From contig CAJWFK010000006.1 in the NCBI GenBank assembly GCA_913031125.1, forward strand, positions 1-64,000: a stretch of DNA of 64,000 nt, read 5' to 3'. This DNA comes from an uncultured Woeseia sp. GTDB taxonomy: Bacteria; Pseudomonadota; Gammaproteobacteria; Steroidobacterales; Woeseiaceae. Position numbers and translations under genes: made by a program. Of the stretch, positions 46,562-57,085 are shown piece by piece. Positions within the stretch are counted from its first letter, which is position 1. Each line of letters starts with the position of its first letter. The notes below the pieces were generated by a model, which was not told where the DNA came from, ran no database searches, and saw nothing but the letters and a program-made list of their open reading frames with translations.

Positions 46562-47629
46562 CTCGAGCAACTGCTTCCCGATTATTTTTTCCCGCCAACC
46601 ATGAAACACGCGTGATTTTCGATTTCCAACGACCGCTGCTGATAATTCCTTTTTTGGTGCAATAATTTCTGCTGCAATGCCTAGACTGTGTGCAATGGTC
46701 ACAACCTTGCGCTTCATTTCCTTAAGTGTGGCTCGTTGTTTCTCATTCAGTCGAGTGGGACGTTGGGAGGCTAGTTGACTCGGTTCAGCCCGTTCGATTA
46801 TTTGTAGGAAATATTTACCTGATCGCTGGACGAGTTTTTCTGGCATTTTGTCAATGCGAGCTAAACTGGCCATTGAATCGGGTAAACCGACTGCAATGTT
46901 TAATAGCAGTCGATCAGAAATAACCCATTTCCTGGGTTTATTGGTCTTAATGGCTTCTTCTTCCCGCCAGGTTGCAAGATTTTTCGCTACTGCAAAAGGC
47001 TTGCCCTGTAGTTTACGTGCACCTTTCAGACGCTCGATAGCTGCGGCTGGGTCAGTTTGATATAGGGAAGCATCTAACAAGTATTGTGAGTCTTCCAGGG
47101 CCCAATCGAAGCGCCCGATCGACTTAAGTTTCTCCGCGAGACTTTCATAGGCCGGCAATAGGTAGTGAACATCTTCAGCTGCATACTTTAACAAGGCTTC
47201 GGACAATGGCCTCTTGGACCAATCTGCGCGTGTGTATGCTTTATCAAGGTTGACATTAAACAGTTGCTTTACGAGTCCGGCATATCCGACTTGCGCTGGA
47301 AAACCAAGCATTGCAGCTGCGATTTGCGTATCAAAAACTTTATCGGGTAATCGATTTGAAGCCTCAAATACTATCTCAAGATCTTGTCGTGCGGCATGCA
47401 GAATCCATTCGTATTTCATCAGCTCCCGCAAAAAGTTGTCTGCTGCGGATGCGGAAAGTGGATCTATGCAGATTGTCCCCGAACTTGTTGCTACCTGCAC
47501 CAAGCAAAGTTTTGCGTAGTATGTGCGCTCCCGCAAGAATTCTGTGTCCACGCCGATTCGTGTTGTTGCCTCCGGGATAATTAAGCGACTGCTGTTATCC
47601 GATAGGTTAATCAACTCATAATTAGTCAT
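46553..47629 (-). CDS. rnd: Ribonuclease D
   Basis: 3'-5' exoribonuclease that trims tRNA and other stable RNA precursors. The DEDD-type motifs are GVDTEFLRE (Exo I, residues ~27-35), ILHAARQDLE (Exo II) and LLKYAAEDVHYLLPAY (Exo III, DEDDy type). The C-terminal HRDC domain starts near residue 205 (ATWREEEAIKTNKPRKWVISD). 358 residues is slightly shorter than the E. coli enzyme. It converges with adk. Confidence 0.94.
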   Translation of the reverse strand: MTNYELINLSDNSSRLIIPEATTRIGVDTEFLRERTYYAKLCLVQVATSSGTICIDPLSASAADNFLRELMKYEWILHAARQDLEIVFEASNRLPDKVFDTQIAAAMLGFPAQVGYAGLVKQLFNVNLDKAYTRADWSKRPLSEALLKYAAEDVHYLLPAYESLAEKLKSIGRFDWALEDSQYLLDASLYQTDPAAAIERLKGARKLQGKPFAVAKNLATWREEEAIKTNKPRKWVISDRLLLNIAVGLPDSMASLARIDKMPEKLVQRSGKYFLQIIERAEPSQLASQRPTRLNEKQRATLKEMKRKVVTIAHSLGIAAEIIAPKKELSAAVVGNRKSRVFHGWREKIIGKQLLELL

Positions 47630-47710
47630 GATTGAATTTACTCAGGTCTACGAATAAAGGGGCGGACGTGAGATGATATAAATTGGTCATCTATATATTG
47701 TGACAGAACG

Positions 47711-48217
47711 TTGCAGCTTCTTCTCCGCACTATCTTAAACATCATCCGGTTGAAAAAAGGGCCGGAGGATGTTCCGCATTCTATTTTTGTTCTTATATTC
47801 GCTGTCGGTCTTTTGATATTCGCGTTGTTTGCTTCCGAGGCCCTCATGCAGCAATCGCCTGAGGGCAGCGTCACATTATCAATTGTAGTAAGTTTTTTTG
47901 GTTACTTGATTTACTGGCTCGTGCTGTTTGCGACCGGTTTTAAGCATAGGTTTTTACCGACCGTATCCTGCATCATCGCTTGTGGCTCTGTTCTTACGAT
48001 TCTAACAGTAGCAGTTTTTATGCTCTTGAAACCGGTTCTTGGTAATGGGGCTTCAATACTTGCTTGGCTAATACTAATGTGGGCTATACCCGTAAAGGGC
48101 CATATTATTGCGAGGGCGATTGAGCAGCACTGGTACATTGGTATTACGATCGCTTTTATAGTTTATATCGTTCAGCGCGTTATTTATGAGGCGCTGACTA
48201 CGTATCAGGTCAACTAG
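47711..48217 (+). CDS. Yip1-like small multi-pass membrane protein
   Basis: A 168-residue protein with five predicted membrane helices (about residues 22-45, 55-77, 82-108, 112-130 and 141-160) and little soluble material. The pattern resembles Yip1-domain proteins, but I see no diagnostic motif. No ATG is available upstream of the first helix, so a TTG is used (47711, or 47747 as the alternative). mpl begins 3 nt after the stop, so the two are co-transcribed. Function is unknown; the coupling to mpl suggests an envelope role. Confidence 0.65.
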   Translation: MQLLLRTILNIIRLKKGPEDVPHSIFVLIFAVGLLIFALFASEALMQQSPEGSVTLSIVVSFFGYLIYWLVLFATGFKHRFLPTVSCIIACGSVLTILTVAVFMLLKPVLGNGASILAWLILMWAIPVKGHIIARAIEQHWYIGITIAFIVYIVQRVIYEALTTYQVN

Positions 48218-48220
48218 AGT

Positions 48221-49585
48221 ATGCACATACATATACTAGGCATTTGCGGAACGTTTATGGGTGGAATTGCTGCCCTCGCGAAGGCAGCCGGGCATCAGGT
48301 CACAGGGTGCGATGACAATACGTATCCACCTATGAGCAATCAGCTGAAAAGTTTGGGAATTGATATAACCCACGGGTACGATCCTTCCCAGATAGATAAA
48401 GTGCCTGACTGCATTATTGTTGGTAACGCGATGAGCCGTGGTAATCCAGTTGTCGAATCGATGCTGGATAGTAATATTCCATATTGTTCGGGCCCACAGT
48501 GGCTGGCAGAAAATGTTCTCCGAGATCGTCATGTCATAGCTATAGCAGGGACACATGGCAAGACTACTGTATCTAGTATTTTGACTTGGATACTAGAGGA
48601 TGCGGGACTCGATCCAGGTTTTCTTATAGGAGGCATCCCGGTTAACTTCGGGCAGTCAGCGCGGCTTGGAACGTCCAAGTATTTCATCATTGAGGCGGAC
48701 GAGTACGATACGGCATTTTTCGATAAGCGGGCAAAGTTTGTTCATTATGGGCCACAGACGCTTGTTCTAAATAATCTAGAATTTGATCATGCTGATATCT
48801 ATGCAGACCTTGATGCAATTGTTTGGCAATTCCACCAGCTGTTGAGAACTATTCCGGGAAATGGCCGGGTTATTATTAATAGTGATGATGTCAATTTGCC
48901 CAAAGTTATTGAACAGGGTTGTTGGACCCCAGTTGAGAAATTTAGCGTAAGAGAGGAGGCCGATTGGACGGGCAAATTGGTCGATGACCGCGGTGCTCGG
49001 ATTTCGATTTCGTCTGAAAACTCCGAAACTGGTGAGTGTGGTTGGCGAATGAGTGGCATACACAATCTTGAAAATGCGCTCGCCGCAGTGGCCGCTTCAA
49101 GTTCGGCTGGGGTATCGCTTGCCGGAGCGATGGATTCCATATCTAGGTTTGATGGAGTCAAAAGGAGAATGGAGCGCACGGCCACTATTAAAGATATCGC
49201 TATATATGATGATTTTGCCCATCATCCAACAGCTATCAAACTCTCCATTGATGGATTTAAACAGCGCAGCCCATCGAATCGTATTATTGTTGCTTTAGAA
49301 CCACGATCTAACACGATGAAAAAGGGTATCCATAAGGATTTGCTTGCTGGTTCTCTAAAAAATGCTGATCTTGTTTTTATTTACCGTCCGAAGGACGTGG
49401 ATGAATCTTTCGATTTATGTTTTACGGAATTAGGGGATCGTGTGCAGATCAATAATGATTACGACGAACTCGTAAAAAATATGAGGAATAAGTTGCTGCA
49501 GGGTGACCGAGTTATTTTCATGAGTAATGGCAGCTTCGGCGCATCTAGACAGAAACTGACAATGGCTTTGCAGGGACGCCGCTAG
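48221..49585 (+). CDS. mpl: Murein peptide ligase Mpl
   Basis: Attaches the recycled tripeptide L-Ala-gamma-D-Glu-meso-DAP to UDP-MurNAc, saving peptidoglycan precursors. A Mur-ligase fold is clear: MHIHILGICGTFMGGIAALA at the N-terminus, the ATP-binding AGTHGKTTVSSILTW near residues 108-122, IIEADEYDTAFFDKRAKF with the metal-binding residues, and YDDFAHHPTAI in the C-terminal domain. The CGTFMGG form separates Mpl from MurC. 454 residues is normal. A LonN-type gene follows. Confidence 0.95.
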   Translation: MHIHILGICGTFMGGIAALAKAAGHQVTGCDDNTYPPMSNQLKSLGIDITHGYDPSQIDKVPDCIIVGNAMSRGNPVVESMLDSNIPYCSGPQWLAENVLRDRHVIAIAGTHGKTTVSSILTWILEDAGLDPGFLIGGIPVNFGQSARLGTSKYFIIEADEYDTAFFDKRAKFVHYGPQTLVLNNLEFDHADIYADLDAIVWQFHQLLRTIPGNGRVIINSDDVNLPKVIEQGCWTPVEKFSVREEADWTGKLVDDRGARISISSENSETGECGWRMSGIHNLENALAAVAASSSAGVSLAGAMDSISRFDGVKRRMERTATIKDIAIYDDFAHHPTAIKLSIDGFKQRSPSNRIIVALEPRSNTMKKGIHKDLLAGSLKNADLVFIYRPKDVDESFDLCFTELGDRVQINNDYDELVKNMRNKLLQGDRVIFMSNGSFGASRQKLTMALQGRR

Positions 49586-49606
49586 CGAGATTGCTTGGAG
49601 GTTTGG

Positions 49607-50197
49607 ATGAAAACACCCTTATTCCCACTGCGAACTGTCCTTTATCCTGGTGGTCCGTTGCCACTTAGAATTTTTGAATCACGATATTTGGACATGATCA
49701 GCCGTTCAATGAAAAGAGACGAACCATTTGGTGTTTTGCTAATTCGTGATGGCAGCGAAATTGGTCGCGCAAAGACCTACAGCATAGGGACGCTGGCAAA
49801 AATTATTGATTGGTATCAAGGTAGCGACGGCGTTCTCGGAGTAACCGCTATAGGCACTACTCGTTTTCGGTGTACCTCGGAATGGCGACAGGCAGATGAT
49901 CTACTTATGGGTGATATTGAATTGTTGATTGAGCCACCTGCATGCGTTTTGCCGGAGGAGCATGGGCCTTTAGCAGATATTCTGGAACGAGTTATCGATG
50001 ATTTAGACCGTTTATATGCTGGGCTAGATAAACACTATAACGATGCTGGCTGGGTTAGCTACCGCTTAGCTGAAATTTTACCGATTAGTCCTGATGAAAA
50101 ACAGGTACTGCTTGAGACTGATGACCCAATTAAAAGACTCGAATCCATGCAACACGCTATCCAATTTGTTCGTTCGAACCAGCCTCTACCAACTTAA
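49607..50197 (+). CDS. Lon N-terminal (LAN) domain protein
   Basis: A 196-residue cytoplasmic protein consisting of the substrate-recognition domain of Lon protease without ATPase or protease parts. LFPLRTVLYPGGPLPLRIFESRYLDMI at the N-terminus and FGVLLIRDGSEIG are the usual family blocks, followed by a helical C-terminal part (LAEILPISPDEKQVLLE). I use the ATG at 49607, which has GGAGG 5 nt upstream, instead of the ATG at 49595. It follows mpl by 21 nt. Its partner and function are unknown. Confidence 0.88.
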   Translation: MKTPLFPLRTVLYPGGPLPLRIFESRYLDMISRSMKRDEPFGVLLIRDGSEIGRAKTYSIGTLAKIIDWYQGSDGVLGVTAIGTTRFRCTSEWRQADDLLMGDIELLIEPPACVLPEEHGPLADILERVIDDLDRLYAGLDKHYNDAGWVSYRLAEILPISPDEKQVLLETDDPIKRLESMQHAIQFVRSNQPLPT

Positions 50198-51462
50198 AGA
50201 GTGCACATGACTGCAGCGGCAGCATCTAGGGTCTTTTCAATTTCGTTTTCACCATGTGCTGCTGAGATAAATCCCGCTTCAAATGCTGATGGGGCTAAAT
50301 AAATACCATTGTTTAGCATACCGTGGAAAAATTTTTGGAATCGTTGAATATTAGCATTAGCTACTTGGTTAAAATGCCGCACTGGGGACTCTTCGGTAAA
50401 AACAAATCCAAACATGCCGCCCATATATTCATGAGCAAAAGGGATACCGGAGTCAGCCGCGATGTCCGACAGGCCGCCTATTAATTTCTTTGTATTAGCC
50501 TCAAGTGAATCGAAAAAGCCAACTTTTCCAATTTGTTCAAGTGTGGCTAAACCAGCAGCCATTGCAAGTGGGTTCCCCGAAAGTGTACCAGCCTGGTAGA
50601 CAGGCCCATCAGGAGACAGTTCGGACATTATATCTTTGCGACCACCGAAAGCCGCAGCCGGAAGTCCGCCGCCTACAATCTTGCCGATGGTTGTTAAATC
50701 TGGTGCGATGTCATAAATCGATTGTGCACCCCCTTTTGCCACCCTGAAGCCTGTCATTACTTCGTCTAATATTAGTAATGCATTGTAGTTAGAGCAGCAC
50801 TCGCGAAGAGTTTCCAAAAAACCTTTTACTGGCGGGACCATATTCATGTTGCCAGCGATCGGTTCGACGATGACGCAGGCAATTTGATCGCCAAGTGCTC
50901 TAAAAGCCCGTTGAACTTCATCAATATCATTAAAATTTAGAGTAATAGTATGTTCTGCAAGACTAGCCGGCACTCCGGGGGAACTGGGTGTGCCGAGTGT
51001 AAGGGCACCCGATCCCGCCTTAATTAATAGTGAGTCGGAATGACCGTGATAGCATCCTTCGAACTTGATGATTTTTTCTCGCTTGGTAAATGCACGTGCC
51101 AGACGAATGGCGCTCATTGTTGCTTCAGTTCCCGAACTGACCATTCTAAGGCGTTCAATCGATGGCATGTATTCAGACACTTTCTGGGCTAGTCTTGTTT
51201 CGATTTCTGTAGGAGCCCCGAAACTTAAGCCTAATTCGGCTGCTGATTTTACGGCTTTCAAAACAAAAGGGTCGGCATGGCCCAGAATCATTGGACCCCA
51301 TGAGGCCACGTAATCAATTAGTTGTCTGCCATCCGCTGTTTCCAGCCAAGCACCTTTAGCGCTGCGAATGAATACTGGCTCACCGCCCACACCAGCAAAA
51401 GCTCTAACTGGTGAATTTACACCACCCGATATATATTTCTTGGCCTCCGTAAAATGACTCAT
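50194..51462 (-). CDS. hemL: Glutamate-1-semialdehyde 2,1-aminomutase HemL
   Basis: PLP enzyme that converts glutamate-1-semialdehyde to 5-aminolevulinate, entering tetrapyrrole (haem, B12) synthesis by the C5 route. Family blocks: GGVNSPVRAFAGVGG, VSSGTEATMSAIRLAR, KFEGCYHGHSDSLL, LILDEVMTGFRV with the PLP-contact Asp, and the Schiff-base Lys in TTIGKIVGGGLPAAAFGG. 422 residues is standard. Last gene of the run metK-ahcY-cpdA-hemL, though the 77-bp gap before it could hold its own promoter. Confidence 0.96.
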   Translation of the reverse strand: MSHFTEAKKYISGGVNSPVRAFAGVGGEPVFIRSAKGAWLETADGRQLIDYVASWGPMILGHADPFVLKAVKSAAELGLSFGAPTEIETRLAQKVSEYMPSIERLRMVSSGTEATMSAIRLARAFTKREKIIKFEGCYHGHSDSLLIKAGSGALTLGTPSSPGVPASLAEHTITLNFNDIDEVQRAFRALGDQIACVIVEPIAGNMNMVPPVKGFLETLRECCSNYNALLILDEVMTGFRVAKGGAQSIYDIAPDLTTIGKIVGGGLPAAAFGGRKDIMSELSPDGPVYQAGTLSGNPLAMAAGLATLEQIGKVGFFDSLEANTKKLIGGLSDIAADSGIPFAHEYMGGMFGFVFTEESPVRHFNQVANANIQRFQKFFHGMLNNGIYLAPSAFEAGFISAAHGENEIEKTLDAAAAVMCTL

Positions 51463-51539
51463 TGTTTCTCCTGAATGACCCTGAGATGCTGGCGTGTAGC
51501 CGAATAACAGGCTAATAATTCTGAAAGTTTAGGTTTGCT

Positions 51540-52298
51540 TCATACCCAGATTACCTTGGTCTCGATGGTACCGTTTGTATGCAGATCGATCAGGCGATAT
51601 CCTGGCGGTTTTTCGTCTATCGCGAAGGTAGCCTTGAGCGGTTTGAATTGCGCACAGGTCGACGGTGTTCCGATTACCCTAACCTGATCTACTATTCGGT
51701 CAAATTCTTGGTGCACGTGTCCAAATATTGCGGTGCGAACCTTCCCCGAGGCTGTGATGGCCTGCCAGAAATCTTCTGAGTTATTTAAGCCCATCTGGTC
51801 CAGCCATTCGCTATTCATTGGCAGCGGAGGGTGGTGAAGGAGAATAGCAACATTTTCGGCGTTAGTTCGCGAAAGCTGGCATCGCAACGCATTAAGCCTT
51901 TCTGGGGAGATAAACCCGCCTGATTTCCCATCAACACAGCTATCTATACCCGTAATTAGCCAGTTTCCATGATACACAGAAGGGCAGTAGTGAAATTGAT
52001 CCGCTGATAGCAGTTTTTGCATGACAAGTTTTATATCGTGGTTGCCGGGCACACAATAAATAGGTAAACCGAGTACTTTTGTTAGTTCTTTAAACCGGAT
52101 ATAAGCGGCCTTTGAGTCGTCTTGAATCAGGTCGCCAGTTACTATGATGGCATTCGCGTGATATTTGCGATCCCGAATATGTTTGATGACGGTGGATAAT
52201 GTTTCGTAAGTTATAGTGCCGTGCAGAGCAGCCTCACTATCCTCAAAAAGATGGTGGTCAGTAAGGTGGAGAAGCCGAACGGTTGGGTGTATCGCCAT
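51540..52298 (-). CDS. cpdA: 3',5'-cyclic AMP phosphodiesterase CpdA
   Basis: Metallophosphoesterase that degrades cAMP and so tunes CRP-dependent regulation. The two-metal motifs are all present: LTDHHLF (residues ~11-17), VTGDLIQDD, VPGNHD, and FGHVHQEFD, with the histidine-rich LLHHPPLP between. 252 residues is close to E. coli CpdA. It starts 11 nt after the ahcY stop, on the same strand. A different nucleotide substrate is possible within this family. Confidence 0.85.
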   Translation of the reverse strand: MAIHPTVRLLHLTDHHLFEDSEAALHGTITYETLSTVIKHIRDRKYHANAIIVTGDLIQDDSKAAYIRFKELTKVLGLPIYCVPGNHDIKLVMQKLLSADQFHYCPSVYHGNWLITGIDSCVDGKSGGFISPERLNALRCQLSRTNAENVAILLHHPPLPMNSEWLDQMGLNNSEDFWQAITASGKVRTAIFGHVHQEFDRIVDQVRVIGTPSTCAQFKPLKATFAIDEKPPGYRLIDLHTNGTIETKVIWV

Positions 52299-52309
52299 TC
52301 AGTTCAATA

Positions 52310-53623
52310 TCAATAGCGATAATAATCAGGCTTGTACGGACCCTCTTTGTCTACGCCAATATAATCTGCCTGTTCGTCTGAAAGCCTTGTCAATTTTGCA
52401 CCAATACGATCAAGGTGAAGTCTTGCAACTTTTTCATCAAGGTGCTTTGGAAGCACATACACTTCATTTTTATATTGGTCGCCATGCTGCCATAGTTCTA
52501 TTTGCGCTAAAACTTGGTTTGTGAACGAATTGGACATCACAAAACTCGGATGCCCCGTCGCACAGCCGAGATTTACTAGACGACCTTCAGCCAGCAAGAT
52601 AATGCGTTTGCCATCCGGAAATACTACGTGGTCGACCTGTGCTTTAATATTTTCCCACTTATATTTTTGGAGGTAGGCGACATCAATCTCATTATCAAAA
52701 TGCCCAATATTGCAGAGAATTGACTGATCTTTCATTTGCTCTAGATGGTTACCATTTACAACGTTATAGTTGCCCGTCGCCGTAACAACAATGTCCGCTT
52801 GGCCGCAGACTTCGTCAAAGTTAACAACTCTGTACCCTTCCATCGCAGCTTGAAGAGCGTTAATTGGATCAATCTCGGTTATCCAGACTGTCGCGCCGAG
52901 ACCTCTAAGCGATTGTGCCGATCCCTTTCCAACATCGCCAAAGCCACAGACTATAGCGATTTTTCCTGCAATCATTACGTCAGTGGCGCGTTTGATGCCA
53001 TCAACCAGTGATTCGCGACAGCCATATAAATTGTCAAACTTGGATTTTGTTACTGAGTCGTTAACATTGAAAGCCGAGCATTTGAGTGTACCATCGTTTT
53101 GCATATCATAAAGACGCTTGACGCCGGTTGTAGTTTCTTCTGAAAGACCTTTTATGTTATTCATAAGCTCTGGGTACTTTTCATGCATAACAAGTGTCAG
53201 GTCTCCACCATCATCCAAAATCATGTTGGGCGTCCAACCGTCTGGTCCATTAATTGTCTGCTCCACACACCACCAATATTCTTCTTCTGACTCTCCTTTC
53301 CAGGCAAATACTGGGACGCCTGATGCAGCAATAGCTGCCGCCGCATGATCTTGTGTTGAAAATATATTGCAGGACGACCATCGAATATCTGCACCAAGTT
53401 CCGCTAATGTTTCTATAAGGACTGCTGTCTGGATTGTCATGTGCAGACAGCCCACCAGTCGCACACCTTCGAGTGGTTTCTGGGCACTATATTCCTCACG
53501 TAGGGCCATTAATCCAGGCATCTCGGTTTCAGCGATTGTTATTTCTTTGCGGCCCCAGTCCGCTAAAGAAATATCTTTTACTTTGTAGTCCTGCTTTTTA
53601 ATTGCAATGGGCTCACTGCTCAT
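52310..53623 (-). CDS. ahcY: Adenosylhomocysteinase
   Basis: Hydrolyses S-adenosylhomocysteine to adenosine and homocysteine, relieving product inhibition of methyltransferases. The family blocks [52 protein letters not shown] and the NAD-binding [12 protein letters not shown] (near residue 220) are present; the C-terminus ends YKPDYYRY as usual. 437 residues. It lies 22 nt behind metK, and GGAGA precedes its ATG. The enzyme is one part of the SAM cycle with MetK. No SAH riboswitch was found. Confidence 0.97.
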   Translation of the reverse strand: MSSEPIAIKKQDYKVKDISLADWGRKEITIAETEMPGLMALREEYSAQKPLEGVRLVGCLHMTIQTAVLIETLAELGADIRWSSCNIFSTQDHAAAAIAASGVPVFAWKGESEEEYWWCVEQTINGPDGWTPNMILDDGGDLTLVMHEKYPELMNNIKGLSEETTTGVKRLYDMQNDGTLKCSAFNVNDSVTKSKFDNLYGCRESLVDGIKRATDVMIAGKIAIVCGFGDVGKGSAQSLRGLGATVWITEIDPINALQAAMEGYRVVNFDEVCGQADIVVTATGNYNVVNGNHLEQMKDQSILCNIGHFDNEIDVAYLQKYKWENIKAQVDHVVFPDGKRIILLAEGRLVNLGCATGHPSFVMSNSFTNQVLAQIELWQHGDQYKNEVYVLPKHLDEKVARLHLDRIGAKLTRLSDEQADYIGVDKEGPYKPDYYRY

Positions 53624-53645
53624 TGGCTTCTCCTGGCAATGGTCG

Positions 53646-54809
53646 TTATTGGGATGTTAATGCGTCACGCAGAATTCCTGCTTTGTCAGTTTTTTCCCAA
53701 CTCAGATCGATATCGGACCGTCCGAAAGCACCGTATGCTGCTGTCGGTTTATAAATTGGGCGAATTAGGTCGAGCATTTTTAATATTCCGTATGGACGTA
53801 AGTCGAAATTATCGCGCACCAACGCGGTAAGTTGTTCTTCGTCTATTTTACCTGTACCGAAGGTGTACACGCTTATCGATGTTGGTTCAGCAACTCCGAT
53901 AGCATATGAAACTTGGATTTCACAGCGGTCGGCAAGGCCTGCCGCAACTATATTTTTAGCGACGTAACGACACGCATAAGCGGCAGACCTATCAACTTTC
54001 GAGGGATCCTTGCCTGAAAATGCACCTCCACCATGTCGCGCTGCGCCACCATATGTGTCAACGATTATTTTGCGTCCGGTTAAACCACAATCTCCCATCG
54101 GCCCTCCAGTAACAAATCGACCTGTTGGGTTTATGTGAAACTGGGTGTCTTCTGTTATCCATTCCCTGGGAAGAACAGGATTGATGATTTCATCCATCAC
54201 TCCTTCCCGGATTTCTTTTAGGTCGACGTTCGCGTTGTGCTGCGTTGACAGAACTACGGCGTCTATTCCAACCGGCTTATTCTCTTCGTAGATGAAGGTG
54301 ACCTGACTTTTCGCATCTGGCCTTAGCCAGGAAAGTTTTCCCTGTTTTCTAATCTCGGCCTGCTTGCGAACCAGTAAATGAGAATAAGCGATGGGTGCCG
54401 GCATAAGCACCTCTGTTTCATTAGTTGCATAGCCGAACATAAGACCTTGGTCTCCGGCGCCTTGCGACTCGGGCTCCTCTCTATCGACACCCTGCCGAAT
54501 ATCCGGGGATTGTTTGCCCAACGCATTAAGCACCGCACAGGAGGTCCCATCGAAACCAAGGTCAGAGTGGTCATAGCCGATATCTAGAACTGTACTTCGA
54601 ACAAGGTCTTCCACATTTACAGTAGCTTCGGTAAATATTTCTCCGGCCACCATGACCATACCTGTTTTTACTAGTGTTTCAGCCGCCACACGTGCTTTGC
54701 TATCTTGTTCTAGTATGGCGTCAAGCACAGCGTCAGAGATCTGGTCAGCCATCTTGTCTGGATGTCCCTCCGACACAGATTCAGAGGTAAATAAATAACT
54801 ATTGCTCAT
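53646..54809 (-). CDS. metK: S-adenosylmethionine synthetase MetK
   Basis: Makes SAM from ATP and methionine. [21 protein letters not shown] at residues ~9-29, [13 protein letters not shown], the ATP-binding [19 protein letters not shown] near 250, and FNINPTGRF-type [16 protein letters not shown] are the family motifs. 387 residues is typical. First gene of metK-ahcY-cpdA. The region upstream, shared with tkt in divergent orientation, is about 219 bp and shows no recognisable SAM riboswitch. Confidence 0.97.
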   Translation of the reverse strand: MSNSYLFTSESVSEGHPDKMADQISDAVLDAILEQDSKARVAAETLVKTGMVMVAGEIFTEATVNVEDLVRSTVLDIGYDHSDLGFDGTSCAVLNALGKQSPDIRQGVDREEPESQGAGDQGLMFGYATNETEVLMPAPIAYSHLLVRKQAEIRKQGKLSWLRPDAKSQVTFIYEENKPVGIDAVVLSTQHNANVDLKEIREGVMDEIINPVLPREWITEDTQFHINPTGRFVTGGPMGDCGLTGRKIIVDTYGGAARHGGGAFSGKDPSKVDRSAAYACRYVAKNIVAAGLADRCEIQVSYAIGVAEPTSISVYTFGTGKIDEEQLTALVRDNFDLRPYGILKMLDLIRPIYKPTAAYGAFGRSDIDLSWEKTDKAGILRDALTSQ

Positions 54810-55028
54810 ATGTAATATCTTGTTGTTCTGCCGGGCGGCAATTGTACATTACTCACAGGTTTGCAACACGGTAGATGTAGTAACTTATTAGACTTTTTCA
54901 AGTCAAACGCTGTAGCGCTTGCGACACTCTGCTTAAACAGCGAAAATGCGCGGCGTCGGTTATGTGAACTGACCTGTATAAAATTCAGAATTTAACTCAT
55001 CGATGACTAAAAGACCCAACACTACTAT

Positions 55029-57065
55029 ATGACTTTAGAAAACGATCGTCCCAACACCACTAGTCGACCAGACCGAAGAACTCTTGCTAATGCCATTCGT
55101 GCCTTGAGTATGGATGCTGTTCAGGCAGCAAATTCAGGACACCCGGGTATGCCAATGGGTATGGCCGATATTGCCGAGGTCTTGTGGAATGATTATTTAA
55201 AGCATAATCCAAAAAATCCTGAGTGGCATGATAGGGATCGATTCGTGCTTTCTAATGGTCACGGATCCATGCTTTTATACAGTTTGTTGCACCTCTCTGG
55301 TTACCGGCTATCAATGGAGGAAATCCGAAATTTTAGGCAATTCGGCCGACACACGGCTGGTCATCCAGAGCGCGAACCTACATTGGGAATTGAGACAACC
55401 ACGGGGCCATTAGGTCAGGGGATTAGTAACGCGGTCGGTATGGCGCTGGCCGAAAAAATCCTGAGTCAGCAATTCAATCGTGACGGTCTCGATATTGTTG
55501 ACCATCGTACATGGGTTTTTGTAGGTGACGGATGTTTGATGGAGGGAATTTCACACGAAGCTTGTTCTCTCGCGGGAACACTGAAACTCGGTAAACTGAT
55601 TTGCCTATACGACGACAATGGTATATCGATCGATGGTGAGACTTCAGGGTGGTTTACTGATGATAGCCGGAAACGATTCGAGTCATATGGTTGGCATGTC
55701 GTTGACGAAGTAGATGGCCATGATAGTAGTAAAATCGCGTCGGCTATAGAAGGTGCTATGGCGGAAACCGAGAGGCCCTCTTTAATATGTTGTAAGACTG
55801 TCATAGGGTTCGGTTCTCCAAACAAGCAGGGCACGGCAAGTACGCATGGCGCGCCCTTGGGGGATATTGAGATTGCGAACGTGCGTAAGGAAATTGGCTG
55901 GCCCCATGAACCTTTTGAAATACCATCGGAGGTGGCGGATAGCTGGAATGCTGTCGACAGAGGCACTGACGCAGAGGATTCATGGAACGATCTGTGGAAT
56001 GTATACCGACGAACGTATCCAGATCTTGCCGATGAGTTTACTCGACGAATGGGCGGTGAACTTCCCGTGGATTGGACCGACTTCGCCGACAACGCGATTG
56101 CAGAAATAAATGACTCTGGTGTAGATATGGCAACGCGTAAGGCGTCACTGCTGGCCTTAAATAGCTTTGCGCCTGCACTACCTGAAATGGTCGGTGGGTC
56201 TGCTGACTTAACAGGTTCTAACCTTACAAAGCATGATGGATCCACTGTGATCAGTGGTGACGATGCCTCAGGCAATTATGTCTACTTTGGGGTCCGTGAA
56301 TTTGGTATGGCGGCGATATGCAATGGATTGGGTCTTCACGGCGGCGTCATGCCGTATTCCGGTACCTTCCTCGTTTTTTCCGACTACTCGAGGAACGCAT
56401 TGAGGATGGCCGCACTTATGGAAGTGCAAAATATTTGTGTGTTTACCCATGATTCAATTGGATTAGGCGAAGATGGTCCAACCCATCAGCCGATCGAGCA
56501 TACTGCGAGCCTAAGAATTATGCCTAATATGCGGGTTTGGAGGCCCTGTGATGCCGTTGAAACCGCGGTGGCCTGGCGCGATGCCATTGAACGTAAAGAA
56601 GGTCCGACCAGCTTAATTTTGACACGGCAAGGATTACCTCATCAATCAAGAACTATCGAACAAATGAAGAATATACGTTCCGGCGGCTATATTCTTCGCG
56701 ATTCGGATGAGTTACCCGAACTGATTTTAATAGCAACTGGCTCCGAAATTTCTTTGGCAGTTAATGTTGCTGAAGAGCTCATGTCAGCTGGCTCGAAGGT
56801 GCGCGTGGTGTCAATGCCCTGTACACATTTGTTTGATCAGCAAAACGAGGAATACAAGGAGGCTATATTGCCATCCAGTGTTACGGCCCGTATTGCGGTT
56901 GAGGCTGGTGTGAGCGATGGCTGGTGGAAGTATGTGGGAGCTCGCGGTCGAATTATAGGCATGAACAGTTTCGGGGCGTCGGCACCCGCCGGGGAGCTAT
57001 TTGAGCACTTCGGATTTTCTCACGACAATTTGCTTAACAATGCTAAAGATATACTCGGGCTGTAA
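55029..57065 (+). CDS. tkt: Transketolase
   Basis: Thiamine-diphosphate enzyme moving two-carbon units between sugar phosphates in the pentose phosphate and Calvin-type pathways. 678 residues. Family features are [36 protein letters not shown], the TPP-binding [13 protein letters not shown] followed by [10 protein letters not shown], and, in the second domain, [19 protein letters not shown] and [13 protein letters not shown]. It starts the operon-like run tkt-gapA-pgk, as is common in proteobacteria. Confidence 0.97.
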   Translation: MTLENDRPNTTSRPDRRTLANAIRALSMDAVQAANSGHPGMPMGMADIAEVLWNDYLKHNPKNPEWHDRDRFVLSNGHGSMLLYSLLHLSGYRLSMEEIRNFRQFGRHTAGHPEREPTLGIETTTGPLGQGISNAVGMALAEKILSQQFNRDGLDIVDHRTWVFVGDGCLMEGISHEACSLAGTLKLGKLICLYDDNGISIDGETSGWFTDDSRKRFESYGWHVVDEVDGHDSSKIASAIEGAMAETERPSLICCKTVIGFGSPNKQGTASTHGAPLGDIEIANVRKEIGWPHEPFEIPSEVADSWNAVDRGTDAEDSWNDLWNVYRRTYPDLADEFTRRMGGELPVDWTDFADNAIAEINDSGVDMATRKASLLALNSFAPALPEMVGGSADLTGSNLTKHDGSTVISGDDASGNYVYFGVREFGMAAICNGLGLHGGVMPYSGTFLVFSDYSRNALRMAALMEVQNICVFTHDSIGLGEDGPTHQPIEHTASLRIMPNMRVWRPCDAVETAVAWRDAIERKEGPTSLILTRQGLPHQSRTIEQMKNIRSGGYILRDSDELPELILIATGSEISLAVNVAEELMSAGSKVRVVSMPCTHLFDQQNEEYKEAILPSSVTARIAVEAGVSDGWWKYVGARGRIIGMNSFGASAPAGELFEHFGFSHDNLLNNAKDILGL

Positions 57066-57085
57066 TACTACAACAGGAGATCAAG

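Noticed and set aside
54810-55028. SAM or SAH riboswitch ahead of metK-ahcY
   Set aside because: I looked for the conserved cores of SAM-I, SAM-II and SAH aptamers in the metK upstream region and the 22-nt metK-ahcY gap and saw none.
55466-56275. 269-codon open frame antisense to tkt
   Set aside because: It lies entirely inside the conserved transketolase gene, has low-complexity Ser/Pro-rich translation and no ribosome-binding site; it is a codon-bias shadow.
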